Source of the DNA: Streptomyces sp. NBRC 109706
GTDB lineage: Bacteria; Actinomycetota; Actinomycetes; Streptomycetales; Streptomycetaceae
Length of the DNA stretch: 64,000 bases
NCBI RefSeq assembly: GCF_000974485.1
Contig: NZ_BBOM01000004.1
Coordinates: 434,001 to 498,000 of the forward strand
Direction: 5' to 3'
A program made the translations under genes and the position numbers. Each line of letters starts with the position of its first letter. Within the stretch, counting starts at the first letter, position 1. Shown here piece after piece: positions 54,503-62,753 of the stretch. The notes under the pieces were generated by a model. It made no database searches. It was not told where the DNA came from and was given only the letters and a program-made list of their open reading frames with translations.

Positions 54503-54617
54503 CCGCGTCGTCATCCGCATCGTCATCCCGGCAGTGTCGGCAAGCTCACTCCGACGGGGCCACCGCATTCGGCTAGCGTCGGATGGTCCCGCTCGCTCGA
54601 AGCTCTGGAGTATCCCC

Positions 54618-55223
54618 ATGAGTTCAGCCATCGTCGCCGGCCGGCCGGGTGCCGTGCTGGCCGATCTGCTCCCCGCGGCCAGCCACGCCTCGGCCCGCGT
54701 CAGAGACGTGGCGCTGATCCTCGGTGGCGCCGCGCTCACCGGCGCGGCGGCCCAGATCGCCGTTCCCGTCCCGGGCTCGCCCGTCCCCGTCACCGGCCAG
54801 ACCTTCGCCGCGCTGCTGATCGGCGCCTCGTTCGGCACCGGCCGCGCCGCGCTGTCCATGTCCCTCTACGTGCTGGCCGGCATGGCCGGGATGCCGTGGT
54901 TCTCCGAGGGCACCTCCGGCTACGGAATGCCGTCCTTCGGCTATCTGCTCGGCATGCTGCTGGCCGCCGTCGTCGTCGGCTCCCTCGCCCGCCGGGGCGG
55001 TGACCGCACGGTGCCGCGCACCATCGGCACCATGGCGATCGGCAGCGTCATCATCTACGGCATCGGCGTCCCCTATCTCGCGCTGGCCACCGGGATGTCG
55101 GCGAGCGAGGCGATCTCCGCCGGGCTGACGCCGTTCCTGCTCGGCGACGCCCTCAAGGTGGCGCTGGCCATGGGCGCGCTGCCGGCCGCCTGGCACCTGC
55201 TGGGGCGCCGCTCGGGCGACTGA
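54618..55223 (+). CDS. bioY: BioY-family biotin transporter component
   Basis: A 201-residue membrane protein with five or six helices. Family motifs are VPVTGQTFAALLIGASFG, GMPWFSEGTSGYGMPSFGYLLG and the late helix GLTPFLLGDALKVALAMG. BioY binds biotin either alone or with an ECF energising module, which is not in the window. It is probably monocistronic; the next gene begins 58 bases later. Confidence 0.92.
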   Translation: MSSAIVAGRPGAVLADLLPAASHASARVRDVALILGGAALTGAAAQIAVPVPGSPVPVTGQTFAALLIGASFGTGRAALSMSLYVLAGMAGMPWFSEGTSGYGMPSFGYLLGMLLAAVVVGSLARRGGDRTVPRTIGTMAIGSVIIYGIGVPYLALATGMSASEAISAGLTPFLLGDALKVALAMGALPAAWHLLGRRSGD

Positions 55224-55281
55224 CGGACGAGGGCGGGAGCCGGCGGCGGACGACCGCCGGCGCCATGCCATATTGGGGGCC

Positions 55282-55758
55282 ATGCGCGTCTACCTCGCCT
55301 CCGACCACGCCGGATACGAACTGAAGAACCACCTGGTCGACTGGCTCACCCAGCACGGCCACCAGCCCGTCGACTGCGGCCCCACCCGGTACGACGCCGA
55401 GGACGACTACCCCCCGTTCTGCCTGCGCGCGGCCGAGCGGGTCGCCTCGGACCCCGAGGCCCTGGGCATCGTCATCGGCGGCTCGGGCAACGGCGAGGCC
55501 ATCGCGGCCAACAAGGTCGCCGGCGTCCGCTGTGCCCTCGCCTGGAGCGAGGAGACCGCCCGGCTCGGCCGCGAGCACAACAACGCCAACGTGCTGAGCG
55601 TCGGGGCCCGCATGCACACCACCGACGAGGCCACCTCGTTTGTCGCCGTCTTCCTCGACACCGACTACTCGGGCGCCGAGCGACACAGCCGGCGGATCGA
55701 CATGCTCGCCGCCTACGAGACGGACGGCACCCTGCCCCCGCTGCCCGAGCAGGGCTGA
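55282..55758 (+). CDS. rpiB: Ribose-5-phosphate isomerase B
   Basis: A 158-residue enzyme of the pentose phosphate pathway interconverting ribose-5-phosphate and ribulose-5-phosphate. Motifs are YLASDHAGYELK at the start, IVIGGSGNGEAIAANK in the middle and NNANVLSVGAR. The ATG at 55282 has GGGGG upstream. Its TGA overlaps the next ATG (TGATG). Confidence 0.95.
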   Translation: MRVYLASDHAGYELKNHLVDWLTQHGHQPVDCGPTRYDAEDDYPPFCLRAAERVASDPEALGIVIGGSGNGEAIAANKVAGVRCALAWSEETARLGREHNNANVLSVGARMHTTDEATSFVAVFLDTDYSGAERHSRRIDMLAAYETDGTLPPLPEQG

Positions 55759-56570
55759 TGCCCGAAGGCCACGTCATCCACCGGCTGGCCGCCGACTACG
55801 CCGAGCGGTTCGCCGGCCGGCCGGTGCGGGTGGACAGCCCCCAGGGCAAGTTCGCCGACACCGCCGCACTGCTCGACGGCCAGCCGCTGACCGGCACCGA
55901 GGCCCACGGCAAACACCTGTTCCTCGGCTTCCCCGAACTCCTCGGCTGGGTCCATATCCACCTCGGCCTCTACGGCAAGGTCGCCTTCGGCACCGGTCCC
56001 GCGCCGGCCCCCGTCGGCCAGATACGACTCCGGCTGGCCAACGGGGACCACTGGGCCGAACTCCGCGGCCCCAACACCTGCGCCCTGCGCACCGACGACG
56101 AACGGGCCGCCGTCGCCGCCCGCCTCGGCCCCGACCCGCTGCGCGCCGACGCCGACCCGGAGGCCGCCTGGCACCGCGTCTCCCGAAGCCGCTCGGCCAT
56201 CGCCACCCTGCTGATGGACCAGCAGGTCATCGCCGGCGTGGGCAACGTCTACCGCGCCGAGGTCCTCTTCCGGCACGGCATCGACCCCCACCGGCCCGGT
56301 CGTGACCTCAACCGGGCCGAATGGGAAGCCTGTTGGACGGATCTGGTCCTTCTGATGCGCGAGGGTGTCAGACTGGGCCGGATCGATACCGTTCGACCCG
56401 AACACACCCCCGAGGCGATGGGGCGCCCGCCCCGGGTGGACGACCACGGGGGCGAGGTCTATGTCTATCGCAGGGCCGGTCAGAGCTGTCTGGTCTGCGC
56501 GGGGCCGGTGGCGACCGCCACCCTCGCCGCCAGAAATCTCTTCTGGTGTCCACGCTGTCAGCCTCGCTGA
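55758..56570 (+). CDS. nei: Fpg/Nei-family DNA glycosylase (endonuclease VIII type)
   Basis: A 270-residue base-excision repair enzyme. The catalytic N-terminus PEGH has Pro2 and Glu3; the H position marks the Nei rather than the Fpg branch. Further features are SPQGKF, AHGKHLFLGF with a conserved Lys, the helix-two-turn-helix region (QQVIAGVGNVYRAEVLF) and the C-terminal zinc finger CLVC...CPRC. It removes oxidised bases and nicks the strand. It is translationally coupled to rpiB. Confidence 0.93.
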   Translation: MPEGHVIHRLAADYAERFAGRPVRVDSPQGKFADTAALLDGQPLTGTEAHGKHLFLGFPELLGWVHIHLGLYGKVAFGTGPAPAPVGQIRLRLANGDHWAELRGPNTCALRTDDERAAVAARLGPDPLRADADPEAAWHRVSRSRSAIATLLMDQQVIAGVGNVYRAEVLFRHGIDPHRPGRDLNRAEWEACWTDLVLLMREGVRLGRIDTVRPEHTPEAMGRPPRVDDHGGEVYVYRRAGQSCLVCAGPVATATLAARNLFWCPRCQPR

Positions 56571-56639
56571 GACTGCCGGATGTCGGTGCGGGCCCGTATC
56601 CTCGGGCTTCATCAGGTGACTGGGGGTGGAATGTTGGGG

Positions 56640-57872
56640 TTAGAAGCCATGCGGCAACCAGGGCGCCAGGTGATGGCCGAAGGCCGTCGAGGTCGACGCC
56701 AGTGCTCCCGCGCGCTCCTCGCCGACCAGCCCGGCCGTCGCCAGCCCGGCCAACGAGCTGTCGCCCAGATAGACCGTGCTCAACGCCCGCACGTCCAGGG
56801 ACAGTTCGGCGGCGTCCCCGGTGCGCTCACAGACCGCACCGGCCGGGCCGCCGCTCAGCCGCCAGCGGCCCGCGTTCCACGGGCAGAAGTCGTCCCGCAC
56901 ATCGAGCACCACATCCACCTCGGTCGCGTAGCGCCGCGCGGCCAGCGCCGCCCCCACGTCGACGGGCCGCAGGTAGAGCCGGTCCCGCACCTGCAGCGAG
57001 CAGCTGCGGATATCGTTCACCAGATGGGTGAAGGCGTCGTCCAGCGGCCGGCCCGACAACTGCACCCAGGACATCAGGTCCAGGTCCAGCAGATAGCGCA
57101 ACAGCGCGGCGTAGGCGGCCGGATCGAGCGTGTCCAGATCCCGCACCAGCACCTGGCCCGCCGCCACGGTCTGCTCCCAGACCGGCTTGGTCGCGTAGCG
57201 GGCGTAGCCGAGCAGTTCGCCGTCCCGTTCGGCCAGCACACAGCGCCGCTCGGACGCGCCGTCGCGCTCCCGCTCCGGATCGAGCAGCGGCAGCCGCTCC
57301 CAGCCGGGGCGCCGCTGCAGCATCCCGGGCCGCCGGCCCAGCAGTTCGGCGTAAAGCGCCTCGCAGCGGTCCAGCGCCTCCTCGGGGGAGACCACGGTCA
57401 GCTCGATATCGTCCGTGCCCGGCGGGGTGAAGGCCAGCCGCACCCGATGGGTGTCGATCCGGGCGGAGAGCGAGCGCGTCGCCACGCCGTAGCCGAACCT
57501 GCCGTAGATCGCGGCCTCGGCGGCGGTCAGCAACGAAAGGGACTCGCCCCGCTCATGGGCGTCCCGCAGCCCGTCGCCCATCAGCCGGCGCAGCAGCCCG
57601 CGCCTGCGGTGCGTCCCGGCCACGGACACCATCGTCACCCCGCCCGCGTCGACCACCGCGCCGCCGGGCAGCGAGACGCCCAGGTTGAAGGTGCCGAAGG
57701 TGCCGATCACCCGCCCCTTGTCGAACGCGCCCACGCTTCGGTCGAGATCGGCCAGATCCCGCCAGAGCGTCGCCTCCTCCGGCGCTTCGAGAACACCGCC
57801 GAACGCCCACTCCAGGGCGCCGTACCAGCGCTCCCACTCGTCTTCCTCGATGGTCCGTACCTCGATCGTCAT
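56640..57872 (-). CDS. Eis-like GNAT acetyltransferase with a C-terminal sterol-carrier-type domain
   Basis: A 410-residue protein, the normal length for the Eis family. The N-terminal GNAT domain has VTMVSVAGTHRRRGLLRRLM as acetyl-CoA loop and AAIYGRFGYGVAT. A second GNAT-like domain covers about 155-290. An SCP2-like domain covers about 300-400 and the protein ends LAPWLPHGF, the conserved C-terminal carboxylate region. Eis enzymes acetylate aminoglycosides and other amines; the substrate here is unknown. Confidence 0.9.
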   Translation of the reverse strand: MTIEVRTIEEDEWERWYGALEWAFGGVLEAPEEATLWRDLADLDRSVGAFDKGRVIGTFGTFNLGVSLPGGAVVDAGGVTMVSVAGTHRRRGLLRRLMGDGLRDAHERGESLSLLTAAEAAIYGRFGYGVATRSLSARIDTHRVRLAFTPPGTDDIELTVVSPEEALDRCEALYAELLGRRPGMLQRRPGWERLPLLDPERERDGASERRCVLAERDGELLGYARYATKPVWEQTVAAGQVLVRDLDTLDPAAYAALLRYLLDLDLMSWVQLSGRPLDDAFTHLVNDIRSCSLQVRDRLYLRPVDVGAALAARRYATEVDVVLDVRDDFCPWNAGRWRLSGGPAGAVCERTGDAAELSLDVRALSTVYLGDSSLAGLATAGLVGEERAGALASTSTAFGHHLAPWLPHGF

Positions 57873-58030
57873 ATGGACACACCTACCAAGGATCACCCTG
57901 CCGGGCGATTCGATTTCCCGGCCCCGGCGCGGTCGGGGAGCCGCGCCAGCCCGCCCCGCGTGGGCGCACGGATGTCCGAGCACCCCAGGGGTTCGACGTG
58001 CGGCTGACCCGGTGGATAAGGTCCCAAATC

Positions 58031-59188
58031 ATGACACGCCCCAGCGTGCCCGTCCCTCCCAAGGAGAGCCTGCGGGCGCGGAGCCGCAAGGTGCTCCACC
58101 GCGCGCGCGTCGGGCTGCGCCGGTCCGCCGTGGACTACTTCAGGGGCGGCGGTTCCGACTGGATCGCCTTCACCGCCCTGATGTTCTCCATCCCCATGCT
58201 CGCCTTCGGCACGGCGACCTGGCCCGAGTGGTGCCCGCCCGAGGCGCTGCTGCTGCCGCTGGTCGCCGCCGGTCTGCTGCTGCGCCCCGCCAGCCTGCTG
58301 GGCCTCTATGCCGCCGCCGCCACCGCGCTGGTGCTGGAGACCGCGTTGATCGACGCCGAGCGCTCCGCCCCCGACCCGGTCACCCCGGGAACGATTCTGC
58401 TGGTCGCCGCCGTCGCGCTGATCGGCCTGCTGATCGCGCAGTTCCGCAGCCGGGTCGGCGTCCCCTGGCGGCGCGGCCACACCATGCTCTTCGACCTGCG
58501 GGAACGCATCAGGGCGCAGAGCGCCCTGCCGGGCCTGCCGGCCGGCTGGCACCACGAGATGTCGCTGCGGCCCGCCGGCGGGCAGTCCTTCTCGGGGGAC
58601 TTCGTGGTCGCCGCCCGCACCGGGCCCGGACGCCGCACGCTTGAGGTGGTGCTGACGGATGTCTCGGGCAAGGGCATGGACGCGGCCTCCCGTTCGCTGC
58701 TGCTCTCCGGCGCCTTCGGCGGTCTGCTCGGCTCGCTGCCACCGCACGGCTTCCTGCCGGCGGCCAACGGCTATCTGCTGCGGCAGAACTGGCAGGAGGG
58801 CTTCGCCACCTCCATCCATCTGGTGCTCGATCTGGACACCGGCGACTACGAGTTGCTCTCCGCCGGGCATCTTCCCGCCCTCCAGCTGAACGCGGGCACC
58901 GGGCGGTGGCAGGAGACCACCGCCGAGGGCCCGCTGCTCGGCGTCTACGACGGCGCCGAGTTCCATCCGGCCAAGGGCACGCTGCGCCGGGGCGATGTGC
59001 TGATGCTCTTCACCGACGGCCTGGTCGAGCGGCCCGACCAGGATCTCTCCGAGGGCATCGACCGGCTGACCGGCGCCGCCGACCGCTATGTGGCCACCGG
59101 CTTCCGCAACACCGCCTGGCATCTGATCGAGGCCGTCGCCAAGGACGTCAACGACGACCGCGCGCTGGTCCTGATCGGTCGGGAGTAG
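58031..59188 (+). CDS. Membrane SpoIIE/PP2C-type phosphatase
   Basis: About 385 residues; ATG at 58031 preferred, GTG at 57998 possible. Three or four membrane helices lie near 40-135. The phosphatase domain spans about 165-385, with GQSFSGDFVVAA, LTDVSGKGMDAA, SAGHLPALQLN and FTDGLVE, the metal-binding motifs of RsbU/SpoIIE enzymes. Such proteins usually dephosphorylate anti-sigma antagonists. No partner kinase or antagonist gene is adjacent. Confidence 0.9.
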   Translation: MTRPSVPVPPKESLRARSRKVLHRARVGLRRSAVDYFRGGGSDWIAFTALMFSIPMLAFGTATWPEWCPPEALLLPLVAAGLLLRPASLLGLYAAAATALVLETALIDAERSAPDPVTPGTILLVAAVALIGLLIAQFRSRVGVPWRRGHTMLFDLRERIRAQSALPGLPAGWHHEMSLRPAGGQSFSGDFVVAARTGPGRRTLEVVLTDVSGKGMDAASRSLLLSGAFGGLLGSLPPHGFLPAANGYLLRQNWQEGFATSIHLVLDLDTGDYELLSAGHLPALQLNAGTGRWQETTAEGPLLGVYDGAEFHPAKGTLRRGDVLMLFTDGLVERPDQDLSEGIDRLTGAADRYVATGFRNTAWHLIEAVAKDVNDDRALVLIGRE

Positions 59189-59421
59189 CCGCCCGTCCAT
59201 GCGGCTCGGATCGTTGTCCGTCGGTTTCCGTCAGCTTCGGTCCTTCGGGTTCACCCACCCACTGGGCTGATCACCCGGCGGAGCGTAATGCGCACGTTCC
59301 GTGTCGCCGGTGGTGAGCTGCGGGGATGGTCGGCGCCCGGGCCCCCGTCCTGGGCCGAACGGCCCTGGCCGCCGCCCCCGCCCTGATGCGACGCGCCCGT
59401 GGGTGGCCTTGGCTCGTGATC

Positions 59422-60249
59422 ATGAGCGATGTCAGAAACCCAGGACACCCGGCGGAACCGGAGCAGGCGGCGAACGTTGAGAAGGCCGACGGGCCGGAGA
59501 GACCCGGGGCGCCAGGGAAGACGGAGGCCCGGCGCCTCCCCGTTCGACGGACGGCCGCGCGTTGGGCCCGGCGGGTGTCGGCGCCGCTGGCCGCCCTCAG
59601 GGGCCGCCGCCTGCTGGCCCGGCGGGCCGCCGGCTGCACGGCGCTGGGCGCGCTGGCGATAACGGGGCCCTGGGCGGTCGCGGCCATCGGCCACGAGGAC
59701 AGGACCGACCAACCGACAGGCGAGATCAGCCAGTTGCTCGGCGGCCTCGGCGACAACGCGGCCGGGGACGCGCTCGGCCCCTACTTCGGCGGCCTCGGGG
59801 ACATGGACGAGGCCCCGTGGTACTGGCAGCCGCTCGCCGCCGAGGAGTGGGCGATGCCGGTCAGCGGCTACCCGATCTCCGCCGCCTACGGCCGGCCGGG
59901 CAGTTGGGCCGCCGGCTACCACACCGGCGTGGACTTCGCCGTGCCCGTCGGCACCGCGATCCACTCCGTGGGCCCCGGCACCGTGGCCGAGACCAGATAC
60001 CACCCGGACTACGGCGCCATGGTGCTGGTCGCCCTGGACGACGGCTACTTCGCCCTCTTCGCCCATCTCTCCGGCATCGCCGTCGAGCCGGGGCAGCGGG
60101 TCGCGGCGGAGAGCTGGATCGGCGACTCGGGCAACACCGGCCGCAGCACCGGCCCGCATCTGCACTTCGAGATCAGGGCCGACCGGAACTACGGCAGCGA
60201 TGTCGATCCGCTCAGCTATCTCGCGAACCACGGCGTGGCGGTGCCCTGA
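59422..60249 (+). CDS. M23-family metallopeptidase
   Basis: About 275 residues; ATG at 59422 (MSDVRNPGHP), with ATG 59326 possible. A basic N-terminus precedes a signal-like or anchor segment (ALGALAITGPWAVAAIG, residues ~73-90). The LytM/M23 domain spans about 150-270, with zinc ligands in GYHTGVDFA and HLHFEI. These enzymes cleave peptidoglycan cross-bridges, or serve as non-catalytic wall factors; here the ligands are intact. Confidence 0.9.
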   Translation: MSDVRNPGHPAEPEQAANVEKADGPERPGAPGKTEARRLPVRRTAARWARRVSAPLAALRGRRLLARRAAGCTALGALAITGPWAVAAIGHEDRTDQPTGEISQLLGGLGDNAAGDALGPYFGGLGDMDEAPWYWQPLAAEEWAMPVSGYPISAAYGRPGSWAAGYHTGVDFAVPVGTAIHSVGPGTVAETRYHPDYGAMVLVALDDGYFALFAHLSGIAVEPGQRVAAESWIGDSGNTGRSTGPHLHFEIRADRNYGSDVDPLSYLANHGVAVP

Positions 60250-60275
60250 GCCGCCTCCGGTGCCCTGAGCCACCT

Positions 60276-60307
60276 CCGGTGGCCCACCCCGCGCGGTGGG
60301 CCACCGG
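60276..60307. terminator. Bidirectional terminator between convergent genes
   Basis: CCGGTGGCCCACC at 60276-60288 pairs perfectly with GGTGGGCCACCGG at 60295-60307 (13-bp stem, 6-base loop), between the M23 peptidase gene and the acyltransferase gene. Confidence 0.85.
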
Positions 60308-60314
60308 CCGCACG

Positions 60315-61493
60315 TCAACCCGCCTTGACCGGCTTACGGTTGCCCGTCTCGTCGGACCGGCCCCGCTCGCCGCCGGCGCCGCGCTCTTTTCGTTCCGTCT
60401 CGTCGTCGCCCCGGAACACCCAGCTCAGGGACGGTTCCACCATGAACCGGAAGACGCGGCGGACCGGTGCGGTGCAGAGCAGGGTGACCACCAGCGCGCC
60501 GAGCGCGGTGACCGCCAGACGTCCGCCCGGGGTGTCCACCCAGGCCACGTCGTACCACTCCCACCAGCGCGACGCCTTCACCACGAAGCCGTGCAGCAGA
60601 TAGCCGTAGATCGTGCCCGCGCCCAGCGCGGTGTACCAGCGTCTGCGCCGGGGCACCCAGGACAGGAAGGCGACGCTGAGCACCAGGCCGCAGCCGAAGA
60701 GCGCCAGGCTCATCACCACGCCGATCCACCAGTCGAAGCCCATCTCCTGGGCGCTTGAGCTGCGGTAGAACCAGCCGGCGTCCATCCGGGGGACCGCCCA
60801 ATAGGCGGTGACCAGCGCGCCGAGCAGGACGGGCAGCGCGGCCAGCCGCACCTCGCGGCGGCGCACCAGCTCGAAGTGCTCGGGGCGCAACCGCATGCCC
60901 AGCACGAAGAACGGCAGGAACTGCAGGACGCGTTGGATGTTGAGGTCGTTGCCCAGCGAGGGCGTGAAGCTGGCCAGCGCGGCGACCGTCAGCGCGATCG
61001 GCATCGGCCAGCGCACGACGTTCCACAGCGGGGCCGTGATGCGCCAGACGAAGAGCGCGATCAGAAACCAGGTGAGGTAGTAGGGGTCCAGAAGGGCGAA
61101 GGGGTAGTCCGGGCTGTCGGTGCCCCAGCGGACAAACAGCACATAGGCCACACCGAAGATCAGATAGGGCGCCAGTACCCCGCTCACCAGCCGTCTCAAC
61201 TGGTGCGGGCGGGCCGTGAAGTTCCGCGAGAAGTAGCCGGCGATCATGATGAAGGCCGGCATGTGGAACGCGTAGACGAACATGTACAGCGCCGCCATCG
61301 TGCGGGAGTCCTCCCGCAGCGGGGTCCACGCGTGGCCGATCGCCACCAGGACGATGGCCAGGTACTTGGCGTTGTCGAAGAATGGGTCGCGCGAGGTGCT
61401 TCGGGCTTGACCGTCCGTGGTAGCCGGTGGGGGGACGGCCTTCGTCGCCCGGACCTCGGGCAAGGGGGCTCGTTGGTTACGGACGTGCAACAT
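60315..61493 (-). CDS. Acyltransferase-3 family membrane protein
   Basis: About 392 residues; ATG at 61493 or GTG at 61502. Roughly ten membrane helices. The first helix has RDPFFDNAKYLAIVLVAIGHAW, with the conserved His of the family, and FHMPAFIMIAGYFSRN follows. The C-terminus is charged and Gly/Arg-rich. Family members O-acetylate cell-surface sugars or secreted metabolites. The substrate is unknown. Confidence 0.87.
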   Translation of the reverse strand: MLHVRNQRAPLPEVRATKAVPPPATTDGQARSTSRDPFFDNAKYLAIVLVAIGHAWTPLREDSRTMAALYMFVYAFHMPAFIMIAGYFSRNFTARPHQLRRLVSGVLAPYLIFGVAYVLFVRWGTDSPDYPFALLDPYYLTWFLIALFVWRITAPLWNVVRWPMPIALTVAALASFTPSLGNDLNIQRVLQFLPFFVLGMRLRPEHFELVRRREVRLAALPVLLGALVTAYWAVPRMDAGWFYRSSSAQEMGFDWWIGVVMSLALFGCGLVLSVAFLSWVPRRRRWYTALGAGTIYGYLLHGFVVKASRWWEWYDVAWVDTPGGRLAVTALGALVVTLLCTAPVRRVFRFMVEPSLSWVFRGDDETERKERGAGGERGRSDETGNRKPVKAG

Positions 61494-61986
61494 TGTTCGC
61501 ACGATAGCGCTTCTTCAGGTGATCCGTACATTCGCCCGACGGAATGCGGGAATCCTCATGAGGATTCTGATGACGAAACGAGAATCTCCGGTGGGCGACG
61601 TCCGGTCAGTGTCTGAAATCGGGTGATTTGACTGCGGTAAATCCAGACTAAACAGTCTCTATCGGGCGGCCCGTCGACGACCGGTGAGCCCCGCGATGTG
61701 GGAGGAATGGCCGACGAATAGCCCGCGTCGGCCGTCGAGCAAGGGCTCCCGAACGTCGGCGCCGCGCGCTGGAATTGTCGTCGGCCCGGGGGGTGCGGTG
61801 GCTAACGGACAGATAACGGGCGAAGCGGCGTCCGAGCTCCCCCGGACGCCGTCCGACGGGTCTGTCGGAGGGTCATCCGCCTCCCTTGGACCGGCAGTTG
61901 ATGGCACGATGGTGCCTGCGGGGGTGTGGCGGCCGTGGTCAAGCCCCTGACGGAGCAGTGGCGACCTTCCGAAGGTGTGATCAGTT
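61494..61986. other. Intergenic region
   Basis: About 490 bases between divergent genes. The part at 61500-61665 is unusually AT-rich for this genome (for example GTGATTTGACTGCGGTAAAT) and probably holds promoters. I see no gene, RNA gene or repeat. Confidence 0.5.
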
Positions 61987-62199
61987 GTGGTTATCTCGTT
62001 CTCTCTGGCCCTGCTGTTCGGCGTGATCATGTTCTTCATGATCCGAAGCGGGGCGGTCAAGTGGGGCCCGGCCATCGTGGCGATCCTCTTCGGCTTCTCC
62101 CTGGCCTCCACCGGCGCCGCCGACCCGATAAACGACTTCCTGCGGTCCGTCACCGACGGGGTCAGCGACGTGGACGACTCCATCAACAGCGCGCCCTGA
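61987..62199 (+). CDS. Small conserved membrane protein upstream of tig
   Basis: A 70-residue protein from a GTG start. One long or two short membrane helices cover residues 3-45 (SFSLALLFGVIMFFMIRSG, then AIVAILFGFSLAS). A soluble acidic tail DFLRSVTDGVSDVDDSI follows. Function unknown. A hairpin follows. Confidence 0.75.
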   Translation: MVISFSLALLFGVIMFFMIRSGAVKWGPAIVAILFGFSLASTGAADPINDFLRSVTDGVSDVDDSINSAP

Positions 62200-62245
62200 C
62201 CCGGCCACCCCGAGGCCGCACCCGCGACCGGCGGGACAGAGATGA

Positions 62246-62272
62246 GGCCCGGTCCCCGAGAGGGGCCGGGCC
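62246..62272 (+). terminator. Terminator-like hairpin
   Basis: GGCCCGGTCCCC pairs with GGGGCCGGGCC with one bulged base, across a short loop. It lies 47 bases after the small membrane gene. Confidence 0.55.
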
Positions 62273-62327
62273 GGGCGCCGGTGGATCGGGCGCGGGTGAG
62301 AGGGAACGAGCCGGACGGCAACGAGAG

Positions 62328-62398
62328 AGCGGGCGACGGGAATCGAACCCGCGTAGCTGGTTTGGAAGACCAGGGCTCTACCATTGAGCTACGCCCGC
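62328..62398 (-). tRNA. tRNA-Gly (anticodon UCC)
   Basis: The minus strand folds as a cloverleaf: acceptor GCGGGCG/CGCCCGC, D-arm GCTCAATGGTAGAGC, anticodon loop CTTCCAA giving UCC and T-loop TTCGAAT. CCA is not encoded. Confidence 0.95.
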
Positions 62399-62576
62399 AC
62401 GCGCCGAGGCGGCATGCGCCTCGGAGACGCTGAGCATCGTACCAGCGCCCAACGGCCCACCCCGCCCGCCGACATCGCGGGCGCGCTCGGCGACGGCGGT
62501 CGGCGGGCTCGCCGTGGGCCCGAGAGTCGGCCCGGCCCACAGCCCTGTACGCTACGTACCGCGTCGTGAGCCACGA

Positions 62577-62653
62577 CGGGGTGTGGCGCAGCTTGGTAGC
62601 GCGTCCGCTTTGGGAGCGGAAGGTCGTCGGTTCGAATCCGGCCACCCCGACCA
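62577..62653 (+). tRNA. tRNA-Pro (anticodon UGG)
   Basis: Acceptor CGGGGTG pairs with CACCCCG; the D-arm is GCGCAGCTTGGTAGCGC; the anticodon stem-loop CCGCTTTGGGAGCGG gives UGG; the T-arm has GGTTCGAATCC. CCA is encoded at 62651-62653. It lies 100 bases before tig. Confidence 0.95.
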
Positions 62654-62753
62654 CGTACGATGACTTGCCTGTGCGCCTGTGGTGTGTCCGCATGACGGGG
62701 CGCTTCAGTCGTTTCGCCAGATCTCTCGATTGTCAGCCCCAAGGAGACCGACC

